DNA of 64,000 nt from Pseudomonas tensinigenes (GTDB lineage Bacteria > Pseudomonadota > Gammaproteobacteria > Pseudomonadales > Pseudomonadaceae). The stretch covers positions 610,501-674,500 of the forward strand of contig NZ_CP077089.1 in assembly GCF_014268445.2 (NCBI RefSeq). The letters are read 5' to 3'. A program made the translations under genes and the position numbers. The notes beneath the pieces were generated by a model. That model saw only the letters and a list, made by a program, of their open reading frames with translations. It had not been told where the DNA came from and searched no databases. Below, piece after piece: positions 1-7,759 of this stretch; position 1 is the stretch's first letter, and the number at the start of each line of letters is the position of its first letter.

Positions 1-7
1 ATCTGAG

Positions 8-493
8 ATGACTGACCAACAGAACACTGCAGCCAGCGAAGAAGAAACCGCACCGCAATTCTCCTTGCAGCGCATCTACGTACGCGACCTGTCCTTCGAA
101 GCCCCGAAAAGCCCGGCGATCTTCCGCCAGCAGTGGGACCCGGCGGTCGGCCTGGATCTGAACACTCGCCAGAAAGCGCTCGAAGGTGATTTCTACGAAG
201 TCGTGCTGACCCTGTCCGTCACCGTGAAAAACGGTGAAGAAGTCGCCTTCATCGCTGAAGTGCAACAGGCCGGTATCTTCCTGATCAAGAACCTCGACGC
301 GGCCTCGATGAGCCACACCCTGGGTGCGTTCTGCCCGAACATCCTGTTCCCGTACGCGCGCGAAACCCTGGACAGCCTGGTGACCCGTGGTTCGTTCCCG
401 GCGCTGATGCTGGCTCCGGTGAACTTCGACGCCCTGTACGCGCAAGAGCTGCAGCGCATGCAGGAAAGCGGCGAAACGCCAACCGTTCAGTAA
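8..493 (+). CDS. secB: Protein-export chaperone SecB
   Basis: This is the cytosolic chaperone that holds preproteins unfolded and hands them to SecA for Sec export. The 161-residue length is normal for the family. The body carries the conserved SecB core, including [16 protein letters not shown] near residue 20 and [11 protein letters not shown] near residue 111, and the C-terminus is short, Glu- and Gln-rich and probably disordered. The ATG lies only seven bases into the window, so its ribosome site and promoter cannot be judged. In pseudomonads the usual upstream neighbour is a glutaredoxin gene, which would lie outside. Family assignment is secure. Confidence 0.97.
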   Translation: MTDQQNTAASEEETAPQFSLQRIYVRDLSFEAPKSPAIFRQQWDPAVGLDLNTRQKALEGDFYEVVLTLSVTVKNGEEVAFIAEVQQAGIFLIKNLDAASMSHTLGAFCPNILFPYARETLDSLVTRGSFPALMLAPVNFDALYAQELQRMQESGETPTVQ

Positions 494-513
494 GACGGTT
501 CAGCAACACCCCA

Positions 514-604
514 TGTGGGAGCGAGCCTGCTCGCGAAGAGGGCGTGTCAGATGACGGTTTTGTCGACTGATACACCGCTTTCGCGAGCAGGCTCGCTCCC
601 ACAT
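514..604. repeat. REPIN-type inverted repeat, family A (copy 1)
   Basis: Two REP arms point towards each other: TGTGGGAGCGAGCCTGCTCG at the left and its reverse complement at the right, separated by about 45 bp. It sits between the converging 3' ends of secB and trmL. A paired REP of this form is widespread in P. fluorescens genomes and is mobilised by RAYT transposases encoded elsewhere. Its RNA hairpin may also help end transcription. Confidence 0.9.
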
Positions 605-617
605 TTGTTTTGCGGTG

Positions 618-1073
618 TTATTTGAAGTCGTTCTGGCGCCAGGCTTCGTACACAGCGACCGCAACGGTGTTGGACAGATTCAGGCTGCGGCAGCCTTCGC
701 GCATCGGCAGGCGCAGGCGCTGTTCTGGCGGCAGGGCGTCGAGCACTTCCGGCGGCAGGCCACGGCTTTCCGGGCCGAAGATGAACGCATCGCCAGGAAC
801 AAACGCGGCATCATGAAACGGTCGCGAACCCTTGGTGGTGAACGCAAACAGTCTTGGGTTGCCCAGGCTTTCCAGGCAACTGGCCAGGTCCGCGTGACGT
901 TGCAGCGTGGCATATTCATGGTAATCGAGACCGGCACGGCGCAAGCGCTTGTCGTCCATCTCGAAACCCAGCGGCTCGATCAAATGCAGGTGGCAGCCGC
1001 TGTTGGCGCACAGCCTGATAACGTTGCCGGTATTCGGCGGAATTTCTGGTTGGAAAAGGATGACGTGAAACAT
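618..1073 (-). CDS. trmL: tRNA (cytidine(34)-2'-O)-methyltransferase TrmL
   Basis: SPOUT-class methyltransferase that 2'-O-methylates the wobble base (C34 or cmnm5U34) of leucine tRNAs using SAM. The protein is 151 residues, typical for TrmL. Visible motifs are PEIPPNTGNVIRLCANSG near the N-terminus, IFGPESRGLPPEVL and the knot motif MREGCRSLNLSNTVAVAVYE near the C-terminus. The start is the ATG that gives MFHVILFQPEIPPNTGN. The frame stays open for 79 more codons upstream, but that part has no similarity to the family and overlaps the divergent gene. It converges on secB with a REPIN between. Confidence 0.95.
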   Translation of the reverse strand: MFHVILFQPEIPPNTGNVIRLCANSGCHLHLIEPLGFEMDDKRLRRAGLDYHEYATLQRHADLASCLESLGNPRLFAFTTKGSRPFHDAAFVPGDAFIFGPESRGLPPEVLDALPPEQRLRLPMREGCRSLNLSNTVAVAVYEAWRQNDFK

Positions 1074-1512
1074 GCACGGCTCCGAAGGTAAAGATGAGCG
1101 GCATTCTACGCCGCCTGTGGACAACCGTTCGAAACTATTCCCGCGGGTGATCGGTTCGCTGGCGATTGTCGGACTGATGATTGGCTTGATGATCGGCCGC
1201 CTGACCACGCCGGATCCGACTGTGTTGCAGCAAGTCGAGGTCAGCGAAAGCGGGTTGGTGCTGTGGTTCAACAACGAACCGAAGCTGCACGGTGAAATCA
1301 TCGATGGCACGCTCGCGCTGCTGTTTCAGGCCGAAGGCCGGGCGCAGAAGGGCCAGCTCAAACTCAACGGCAAAGACGTGAACTGGCGCACGCGAGCGAG
1401 TGACGGCGGGTTGTTGCTGACAGTGCTGGCAGCGCGGCCGCTGCAGGGTGACTGGGCCGGCAGCAAGGTCGATGAGCGTTGGCGCCTGGAGATTCGATTG
1501 CAAGCGAACTGA
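1072..1512 (+). CDS. Small single-pass membrane protein, unknown function
   Basis: I do not recognise a named family. The 146-residue product has a basic N-terminus, one membrane segment (about residues 26-45, VIGSLAIVGLMIGLMIG) and a roughly 95-residue soluble C-terminal domain, predicted to face the periplasm, with alternating hydrophobic residues that suggest beta structure. The ATG at 1072 shares the palindrome CATG with the trmL start on the other strand, so the two genes are divergent and overlap by two bases. A weak AAGGA lies 11 bases upstream. A GTG at 1117 is a possible later start. The position between trmL and ntrC is conserved in Pseudomonas as far as I recall. Confidence 0.75.
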   Translation: MHGSEGKDERHSTPPVDNRSKLFPRVIGSLAIVGLMIGLMIGRLTTPDPTVLQQVEVSESGLVLWFNNEPKLHGEIIDGTLALLFQAEGRAQKGQLKLNGKDVNWRTRASDGGLLLTVLAARPLQGDWAGSKVDERWRLEIRLQAN

Positions 1513-1701
1513 GCCGAGACTAACCGTCCGGCTTGGTCACTCCTACGCTTATTGACGCCGTTTCCCACTACAAAAATCTGTTTTTCCGCTCTCCCTCTTG
1601 GCGTGCGCACGCTATCGTGCGGTTCTTCTTTAAACCGGCAGGATGCCGAAACCGTCGTTCCTTGCGTGAAGCCAGGGGCGAGTTCTTCAAGGATGAAAAA
1701 C

Positions 1702-3738
1702 ATGCCAGTAAAACCACCTCGCGGTGGCAATACCCACGTGGATGTCCCCGGAGGCCCGAGCCGCCCCGGTGATGTGGATACTTCGCTCCCTGATCCATCG
1801 ATCCGCAGAGGCGTCGACTCAGGTCTTGCGCTCGATGACCTGCAGCTGCGAGCCGGGCCATCGCGCGATACACACGCTGATGTCGTCCGCCCGGAGCCGG
1901 CCGTGCTGGTTCAAATGACTGCCGTTGACATCCCGCATCCGGCAGCCGCGCCGCTACTGGAGAATTACTTGATCGGCGCCAGGATAACGCTTCCAGATGC
2001 CGACAGCCGTGGCCTCAGGGTGTTTAACAAGCGTACTTACGTCGATCTGTCAGAGGGCGGCACTGTTCTGGTTGCAATGGATCCGGTCAATGCAACGTAT
2101 CGCGCACGGTTACCCAATGAGCGGCATCCTTCCGGCCCCGAGTTGGTGCGCGACATTGACAGCGGTCTCTGGCATCCACGCGAAGGCGTTGACTTGACCC
2201 TTCGAACACAAGTGAAAAAAAGCCTTCCGGAACTGTCCGATCGACAAGCGGATGACTTTGTATCCCGGTTTGGTGACAAGGAGACGTTAGAGGCTGAACT
2301 CAAACGCATTCAACTGGGTTTGCCGCAGTTGGAGCGTGAGCTCAGCACCTGGACGAATGCCCTCAAGGACTCTCCCGGCGCCGAGTACGCGAGTCGACTG
2401 TCACTGAGTGCCAAGCTGATTCAACTGTACAAGTGGCAAGGCGACGATCTCGACCCTTGGGGGCGAGTCTATCGCGGCGGGCGAATGGCGGGTTTCAGGC
2501 TGGATATCAATCTGAGCGAATGGCCCATGCAAAGGGCTCCACTTTTTTCTACACCCATCAATTCCGTTGTTTCTCTTACCCTGAGAGGTTTTTCGTCACA
2601 AACACCGAAGGATTTCTTCGCCGGGTTTCCCAGCCTTGGAACATTGAGGACGTCAGGCCAGGTGTATGGACTGCCTGGCGGAGTCGGACGGCTCACGGAG
2701 TTGCGCGTGGCGGACTTGAGTAATCCTCTGCTCCACCTTTCGCTAGCCGATATTGAACAATTGAAACAGCTGCCACGTTTGCGCGAGCTGAACCTGGAAG
2801 GCCATCCCCTCGGGTATGGTTTTTCGATACGCGATATGACTGAGTTGCGGGTGTTGAAACTGGGTAATACCAGTCTTGTCGGTTTGCCTGGGGGACTGAA
2901 CGAGTTGGCCGGATGGTCGCGGTTACAGGTATTGGATCTTCAACGAAATCCTTTTATAGGGCGTGCGCCTGACGTTACCGGGATGTCCGAGCTGCGGGTA
3001 TTGAATCTGACGCAGACCGGTATCAGCCAGATCCCTGGCGGGCTGGGCACCGGGAATGGCCCCAAAGGCTTGGAAATATTGAAACTCGGCGAAAATTCGC
3101 TGTTTGATGCGCCTTCGCTCGAAGGAATGAGCAAGTTGCGGGAACTTGATCTTTCCAGCACGGATATCGACAAGTTTCCCGACGGCATCACGTCTGAAAT
3201 TCCCGCGACAGTATTGAATCTCGCGAACAATCGAATCAGATCGATTCCCGAATCAGTGGAGCTTAGAGCAGGCTTCAACTTGACCGGAAATCCTATTACA
3301 GACCCCGCGTCCCTGCGGCGATTGATATTTGCGCGTCGACAAACGGGTACTGATATCTGGTTGGGAGTAGAGAGCGTTGATGCGTCGGCGGATCTCTGGC
3401 TACGACATGTGCCACACGCGCAAACTCCAGAGAAACTGGCGCTTTGGGACAGGTTGAACAGCTATTCTGAAAGCAGTTTGTTCTCGCGGATTCGAAATCT
3501 GAGCCGTACGCCTGAATTCTTCGTAGAACGTCAGCTATTAGAGCGCCGGGTCTGGGCGTTTCTCGAAAGTTTCGAAAAGGCAGGCGCTGTTGAACGGTCT
3601 CGCCTCAGGGACGTAGCCAGGAATGAAACGAGTCCAGGAAAGATGCTGGAAAGGCTGGAGGAGGAAATAAAGGCACTTGATCCCGGGCGACAGAATCAGC
3701 CCTTGCATCATCTACCCAAGCGTCCGAGGCTCGACTGA
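1702..3738 (+). CDS. Leucine-rich-repeat effector-like protein with truncated NEL domain
   Basis: Product of 678 residues. Residues 1-90 are Pro/Gly-rich and disordered-looking. A module near residues 85-160 (RGLRVFNKRTYVDLSEGG) resembles a module I recall from large Pseudomonas LRR toxins. About eight or nine leucine-rich repeats (LRELNLEG, LRVLKLGN, LQVLDLQRN, LRVLNLTQT) span residues 290-535. Residues 555-678 match the first helices of the NEL (novel E3 ligase) domain of IpaH/SspH proteins, but the protein ends where the catalytic Cys-x-Asp should be: it reads NETSPGK (Ser644), with no Cys and no remaining NEL fold. ATG 1702 has AAGG nine bases upstream; an open frame reaches back to 1552 without a good ribosome site. 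Base use looks more AT-rich than ntrC by eye, suggesting transfer. Ligase activity is not expected. Confidence 0.8.
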   Translation: MPVKPPRGGNTHVDVPGGPSRPGDVDTSLPDPSIRRGVDSGLALDDLQLRAGPSRDTHADVVRPEPAVLVQMTAVDIPHPAAAPLLENYLIGARITLPDADSRGLRVFNKRTYVDLSEGGTVLVAMDPVNATYRARLPNERHPSGPELVRDIDSGLWHPREGVDLTLRTQVKKSLPELSDRQADDFVSRFGDKETLEAELKRIQLGLPQLERELSTWTNALKDSPGAEYASRLSLSAKLIQLYKWQGDDLDPWGRVYRGGRMAGFRLDINLSEWPMQRAPLFSTPINSVVSLTLRGFSSQTPKDFFAGFPSLGTLRTSGQVYGLPGGVGRLTELRVADLSNPLLHLSLADIEQLKQLPRLRELNLEGHPLGYGFSIRDMTELRVLKLGNTSLVGLPGGLNELAGWSRLQVLDLQRNPFIGRAPDVTGMSELRVLNLTQTGISQIPGGLGTGNGPKGLEILKLGENSLFDAPSLEGMSKLRELDLSSTDIDKFPDGITSEIPATVLNLANNRIRSIPESVELRAGFNLTGNPITDPASLRRLIFARRQTGTDIWLGVESVDASADLWLRHVPHAQTPEKLALWDRLNSYSESSLFSRIRNLSRTPEFFVERQLLERRVWAFLESFEKAGAVERSRLRDVARNETSPGKMLERLEEEIKALDPGRQNQPLHHLPKRPRLD

Positions 3739-3753
3739 CCCCGGGAGTGCGGC

Positions 3754-3957
3754 GTAAAAGCGGGAATCCCTGACCTGCCTGTATCAGGGTTCCCAAAACG
3801 GGGTGGACTTCGCTGGCAGCGTCAGTCCGGTGTAAAGAGGGAACCCCCGGCCTGCCTGTACCAAGGATCCCAAAACGGTGGGCGCATCGCGTTGCGGTGT
3901 GCGCCCGGTATAAAGAGGGGAATCCCCGGCCTGCCTGTACCAAGGTCCCCGAAACGG
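3754..3957. repeat. 78-bp tandem repeat, three copies with hairpins
   Basis: Three units begin at 3754, 3832 and about 3909, an exact 78-bp period. Each has a conserved stretch of about 48 bp: (G)TAAAGAGGGGAATCCCCGG, then CCTGCCTGTA, then CCAAGGTCCCCGAAACGG. The flanks of CCTGCCTGTA pair with each other; copy 1 folds as GGGAATCCCTGA with TCAGGGTTCCC. 78 is 26 codons, and frames are open on both strands. On the plus strand the frame continues in phase after the stop of the LRR gene to about 4010. Copy 2 carries a compensated one-base deletion. Either a decayed repeat-coding tail or a structured RNA is possible. Confidence 0.7.
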
Positions 3958-4043
3958 GTGGTGAATCGAATCACCTGTAAGACGTATTGCAGGGGGCGTG
4001 CCAGGTTTTAATCTGCTGAAACAAAAAAGCTGATCAGAGACAT

Positions 4044-4076
4044 CAAAGCCCCGTAATTCGGGGCTTTGGTGTTTCT
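4044..4076 (+). terminator. Terminator-like hairpin AAAGCCCCG/CGGGGCTTT
   Basis: A nine-base-pair perfect stem with a five-base loop (4045-4067) is followed by TGGTGTTTC rather than a clean T run. It could end transcripts from the LRR gene and the tandem repeat. Because the stem is symmetric it could also act on the other strand, where AAAG is followed by ATGTC. Confidence 0.6.
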
Positions 4077-4170
4077 GGATAGTCGGTTTTTCCGTGTTCT
4101 GAGAAGTGAATGAGGCGATCCGGCTGTGCGCGATCGCGGGTCATTGTGCATTGATGCGGTGCACGGGGGC

Positions 4171-4345
4171 CCCTCACCCTAACCCTCCCGAAACGTCGGA
4201 CCGCCCATAGGGAGAGGGAACTGACCGAGTTGTCGGTTCAAGTTACGCCGACCTGAAATATTGAGCCGGACTCAGGTTTCGAAAACATCCGAGATCGGCT
4301 CCCTTTCCCCTCTCCCCCTTGGGGAGAGGGCTGGGGTGAGGGGGA
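4171..4345. repeat. Dispersed repeat family B (copy 1)
   Basis: Begins CCCCTCACCCTAACCCTCCC and ends GGGAGAGGGCTGGGGTGAGGGG, with partly inverted ends and an internal part containing GACCGAG and GCCGACCTGAAAT that recurs in the other copies. This copy has an extra segment just inside the left end (about 4188-4210). It lies downstream of the 3' end of ntrC. No coding potential is seen. Confidence 0.85.
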
Positions 4346-4385
4346 TCGATCCTGAGTACACAACCATCCTCAAGCGAACAAGGTT

Positions 4386-5822
4386 TTAACCCTCATCCCC
4401 TTCATCATCATCCCCACCATCAACCTTCATCCCCAATTCCTTGATCTTGCGCGTCAGGGTATTACGCCCCCAACCCAACAACACCGCTGCATCACGCCGG
4501 CGCCCGGCGGTGTGCTTCAGCGCTGTCTCGATCATGATCCGTTCAAATGCCGGCACTGCGCTGTCGAGCAAACTCGACTGGCCGCGCGCCAAGGCCTGAT
4601 CGGCCCACTGACGCAGCGCCTGCTCCCAGTTGGTCACCGGTGCCGAGTCCTGCGGCAGGTTCAGGAGTTCTGGCGGCAGGTCGCTGATGTGCACCTCGCG
4701 CCCGGACGCCATCACGGTGATCCAGCGGCAAGTGTTCTCCAACTGCCGCACGTTGCCGCCCCACGGCAGGTTCTTCAGGTATTCCTCGGTCTCGCTTTTC
4801 AGCAGTTTTGGCTCGACAGCCAGTTCCTGCGCGGCGCGGCTGAGGAAGTGCTTGGCCAGGGTCGGAATGTCTTCGCGACGATCCGACAGGCGGGGGATGT
4901 GGATGCGGATTACGTTGAGGCGGTGGAACAAGTCCTCACGGAATTTGCCGGCGTGCACCAGGGTTTCCAGATTCTGGTGGGTCGCGGCGATGATCCGCAC
5001 ATCGACCTTGACCGGCACGTGCCCGCCGACGCGGTAGAACTCGCCATCGGCCAGAACGCGCAGCAAACGGGTTTGCGTATCCGCCGGCATGTCGCCGATT
5101 TCATCGAGGAACAGCGTGCCGCCGTCAGCCTGTTCAAAGCGGCCGCGACGCAGGTTCGCCGCGCCAGTGAACGCGCCTTTCTCATGGCCGAACAGCTCGG
5201 ATTCCATCAGATCTTTTGGGATTGCCGCCATGTTCAGCGCGATGAACGGCGAGGCCGCGCGCGGGCTGTGGCGGTGCAATGCGTGAGCGACCAGTTCTTT
5301 ACCGGTACCGGATTCGCCGTTGATCAGCACGGTGATGTTGGAGTGGCTCAAGCGCCCGATGGCGCGAAATACTTCCTGCATCGCCGGCGCTTCGCCGATG
5401 ATTTCCGGGGTGCGGGTCAGCGCCGGTACGACTTCCAGGCCTTGCTGTTCCTGGGCGTGCTGGTTGGCACGTTTGACCAGCGACACCGCTTCATCGACGT
5501 CAAACGGCTTGGGCAAATACTCAAACGCACCGCCCTGATACGAGGCGACAGCGCTGTCCAGATCGGAGTGAGCGGTCATGATGATGACCGGCAGCCGTGG
5601 GTGTTGCTCGCGAATCCGCGCCAGCAGATCCAGCCCACTGGCACCCGGCATGCGGATGTCGGAAATGATCACGTCGGGCTGCTGACGGGCCAGGCGACTC
5701 ATCACACCGTCGGCGCTGTCGAAGCTCTGGGTGGTCATGCCTTCCTGCTGCAGCGCCTTTTCCAGCACCCAACGGATAGAACGGTCGTCATCGACGATCC
5801 ACACGGTTTCACTACGGCTCAT
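4386..5822 (-). CDS. ntrC: Nitrogen regulation response regulator NtrC
   Basis: Sigma-54-dependent activator of nitrogen-assimilation promoters, phosphorylated by NtrB. It has 478 residues in the classic order. The receiver domain covers about residues 1-120 with phospho-acceptor Asp55 in IISDIRMPG. The AAA+ domain carries Walker A GESGTGKE, the sigma-54 contact loop GAFTGA and Walker B GGTLFLDEIGD. The C-terminal Fis-type helix-turn-helix includes LLGWGRNTLTRKIKELG. The start codon overlaps the ntrB stop as ATGA, so the pair is translationally coupled. The very acidic C-terminus (GGDDDEGDEG) is common in the genus. Confidence 0.97.
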   Translation of the reverse strand: MSRSETVWIVDDDRSIRWVLEKALQQEGMTTQSFDSADGVMSRLARQQPDVIISDIRMPGASGLDLLARIREQHPRLPVIIMTAHSDLDSAVASYQGGAFEYLPKPFDVDEAVSLVKRANQHAQEQQGLEVVPALTRTPEIIGEAPAMQEVFRAIGRLSHSNITVLINGESGTGKELVAHALHRHSPRAASPFIALNMAAIPKDLMESELFGHEKGAFTGAANLRRGRFEQADGGTLFLDEIGDMPADTQTRLLRVLADGEFYRVGGHVPVKVDVRIIAATHQNLETLVHAGKFREDLFHRLNVIRIHIPRLSDRREDIPTLAKHFLSRAAQELAVEPKLLKSETEEYLKNLPWGGNVRQLENTCRWITVMASGREVHISDLPPELLNLPQDSAPVTNWEQALRQWADQALARGQSSLLDSAVPAFERIMIETALKHTAGRRRDAAVLLGWGRNTLTRKIKELGMKVDGGDDDEGDEG

Positions 5823-6904
5823 GTCGATGTGGCTCCTTGTTCCAGTGGCAGAAAGATCGAGAAGGTGGTGTGGCCTGGATGGCTGTCACACTCGATCAGG
5901 CCCTGGTGCTGGCTGATGATGTTCTGGGTAATGGCCAGGCCCAGCCCGGTACCGTCCGGGCGTCCGCTGACCATGGGAAAGAAAATGGTTTCCTGAAGTT
6001 CCGCCGGGATCCCGGGGCCGTTGTCGATGATCTCGATCTTGGTCACCAGACGATGGCGGACGTGGCCGATGGTGAACTGGCGCATGGTCCGGGTGCGCAG
6101 GCTGATGCGGCCCAGGCGCAGTTCGTTCTGGCTGCTGATCGCCTGCATCGCGTTGCGCACGATGTTCAACACCGCCTGAATCATTTGCTCGCGGTCGATC
6201 AATACGTCGGGAATGCTTGGGTCGTAATCGCGCACCAAGGTGATGCAGCCCTGGCTTTCGGCTTCGACCAGTTGGCAGACGCGCTCCAGCACTTCGTGGA
6301 CGTTGCACATCGCCAGCGACGGCAGCTTGTTCGAGCCGAGCATGCGGTCAACCAGATTGCGCAGGCGGTCGGCCTCTTCAATGATCACGTTGGTGTAATC
6401 GCGCAGGCTGTCTTCCGGCAGTTCGCGGGCCAAAAGTTGCGCGGCGCCACGGATGCCACCCAGCGGGTTCTTGATCTCGTGGGCGAGGCCGCGCACCAGC
6501 ATCTTGCTGGTTTCCTGTTTGGACAGCTGCGCCTCTTCCTTGGTGATTCGCAGCAAGCGGTCACGCGGGTGGACTTCGAGAAGGAGCATGGTCGCGCCGT
6601 TGCTGAGGATCGGCGTCACCGCGTAATCCACGGTCAGCGTCTGGCCGGTGAGGGCGGTGAGCATGGCTTCGCGTTTGGTAAACGGATGCGCCTGCTCCAC
6701 GGCCTGGCGCAGGGAATTCAGCGCCTCGGTGGATTCGGTGAACAACTCGCTGATGAATTGGCCATGGCTGCGCTGCCCGCTGATGGCGAGCAGCATCTCC
6801 GCCGCCGGGTTCATGTACTCGAGGCGCAATTCGGCGTCGAGCAGGATCGTGGCGGTGGTCAGGTTGTCGAGCAGCAAACGGTGAATTGCGTCGCTAATAG
6901 TCAT
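5819..6904 (-). CDS. ntrB: Nitrogen regulation sensor kinase/phosphatase NtrB
   Basis: Cytosolic histidine kinase that phosphorylates or dephosphorylates NtrC under control of PII. The protein is 361 residues from MTISDAIHRLLLDN, which follows AGAGG at a good distance; the open frame continues 32 codons further without family similarity. An N-terminal PAS domain (about 1-110) is followed by the HisKA dimerisation helix with His142 in GLAHEIKNPLGG. The HATPase domain shows IVRNAMQAI (N box), IDNGPGIP (G1) and GTGLGLAI (G2). It is co-transcribed with ntrC. The upstream gap holds an NtrC-like palindrome. Confidence 0.97.
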   Translation of the reverse strand: MTISDAIHRLLLDNLTTATILLDAELRLEYMNPAAEMLLAISGQRSHGQFISELFTESTEALNSLRQAVEQAHPFTKREAMLTALTGQTLTVDYAVTPILSNGATMLLLEVHPRDRLLRITKEEAQLSKQETSKMLVRGLAHEIKNPLGGIRGAAQLLARELPEDSLRDYTNVIIEEADRLRNLVDRMLGSNKLPSLAMCNVHEVLERVCQLVEAESQGCITLVRDYDPSIPDVLIDREQMIQAVLNIVRNAMQAISSQNELRLGRISLRTRTMRQFTIGHVRHRLVTKIEIIDNGPGIPAELQETIFFPMVSGRPDGTGLGLAITQNIISQHQGLIECDSHPGHTTFSIFLPLEQGATST

Positions 6905-7103
6905 CGGAGCCTCTTTTGGGGGCGGAGCGTGCGCAAATAACAAGCGTCGGTGAACGGAAAATGCAAAAACCAAACCAAGGCTCTGAAAAGAAGCGTTCAA
7001 CGCCTGAAACAGGCGTTTGACGCTCGTTTGAGTGGCAGGGTGCCAGCTCTCACGGGTAGTTTCGAACCAAAATGGGTTGGATTGTGGGTACGGTGCAGCC
7101 TAT

Positions 7104-7120
7104 TGCACCAATATAGTGCG
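7104..7120. promoter_or_regulatory. NtrC-binding-like palindrome upstream of ntrB
   Basis: TGCACCA-ATA-TAGTGCG fits the enterobacterial NtrC consensus TGCACCA-N3-TGGTGCA at 7/7 bases in the left half and 5/7 in the right. It lies in the 230-bp gap between the DUF4124 gene and ntrB, about 200 bp before the ntrB start. Autoregulation of ntrBC from an internal promoter is the simplest reading. No confident sigma-54 promoter was found next to it. Confidence 0.5.
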
Positions 7121-7135
7121 CAAAGCTGAGCGGCG

Positions 7136-7759
7136 TCAGAAGAAACGCAGGAAGGGGTTTTTCGGCTCGGGCGGTTTGTCTTTCAGTGGGCATTCCGGAC
7201 GGATGCCGTAGTCGTCCTTGGTGCAAGGTTTGACCTGACGCTTCTGCGCAAGCGAGATGCGCAGCATATGGAAGGGCTGGTTGGCGGTGCGTTCGACGGT
7301 GCGGCCTCCGGCGTCGAGAATTTCCACGGAAAGGTTGTGGCTGCCGCGATCAATGTTGTTCAGCGGGAACACTGGACTGAGGCCTGGCTCGCCCGTGGCC
7401 TGTCCGTCCAGTAGCAGGCGATAACGGTGACCTCGCTGTAGTCCGGGCTCGCTGGTGACGCTGACAATGATTTCACCTGCGCTGCTGCGAATCGTGGCAT
7501 CGGGTTCAGGTATCAGAATGCGCAGCATGTCGTAATGGAATAGAGGCTGTTCGACGGATTTTTTCGCGGTGGTGACCGGCGCGGCGGCCGTTGGGTTGGG
7601 CGACATGCGATTGCTGGTTGCGATGGGCACTCGCTTGGCGTTGCCGCGCGGTTGGTCGGTGTAGACGCGATTGCCCTGCGCATCGGTATAGGTGAAGACC
7701 TCAGCCGATGCTTGCAGCGTCAGCAGTGCCAACACAGTGATAAGCCACGCGCGAATCAT
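7136..7759 (-). CDS. Exported DUF4124 domain protein
   Basis: A 207-residue protein with a cleavable signal peptide (MIRAWLITVLALLTLQASA, about residues 1-19). A DUF4124 motif follows at once: VFTYTDAQGNRVYTDQP. DUF4124 proteins are small periplasmic proteins without a known biochemical role. The later region (about 90-170) looks like a beta-sandwich. Its ATG overlaps the stop of the second DUF4124 gene (ATGA), and both read towards ntrB. I cannot assign a function; the constant place between glnA and ntrBC in Pseudomonas hints at a link with nitrogen control but proves nothing. Confidence 0.85.
   Translation of the reverse strand: MIRAWLITVLALLTLQASAEVFTYTDAQGNRVYTDQPRGNAKRVPIATSNRMSPNPTAAAPVTTAKKSVEQPLFHYDMLRILIPEPDATIRSSAGEIIVSVTSEPGLQRGHRYRLLLDGQATGEPGLSPVFPLNNIDRGSHNLSVEILDAGGRTVERTANQPFHMLRISLAQKRQVKPCTKDDYGIRPECPLKDKPPEPKNPFLRFF

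Noticed and set aside
1552..1701. 50-codon N-terminal extension of the LRR gene
   Set aside because: No ribosome site at 1552 and a Cys/Ser/Leu-rich sequence unlike the following region; ATG 1702 has AAGG at the right distance.
3605..3943. A 112-codon minus-strand frame through the 78-bp tandem repeats
   Set aside because: Not listed as a gene because it overlaps the 3' end of the LRR gene and has no clear ribosome site. The repeat period being a multiple of three keeps it open. It is discussed with the repeat as an open question.
3754..3957. Possible CRISPR array
   Set aside because: Only three units, 48 bp conserved out of 78, with related flanks and no cas genes nearby; a CRISPR would have shorter exact repeats and unrelated spacers.
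4512..5996. A 494-codon open frame antisense to ntrC and ntrB
   Set aside because: Crosses the ntrB-ntrC junction and has no domain; shadow of real genes.
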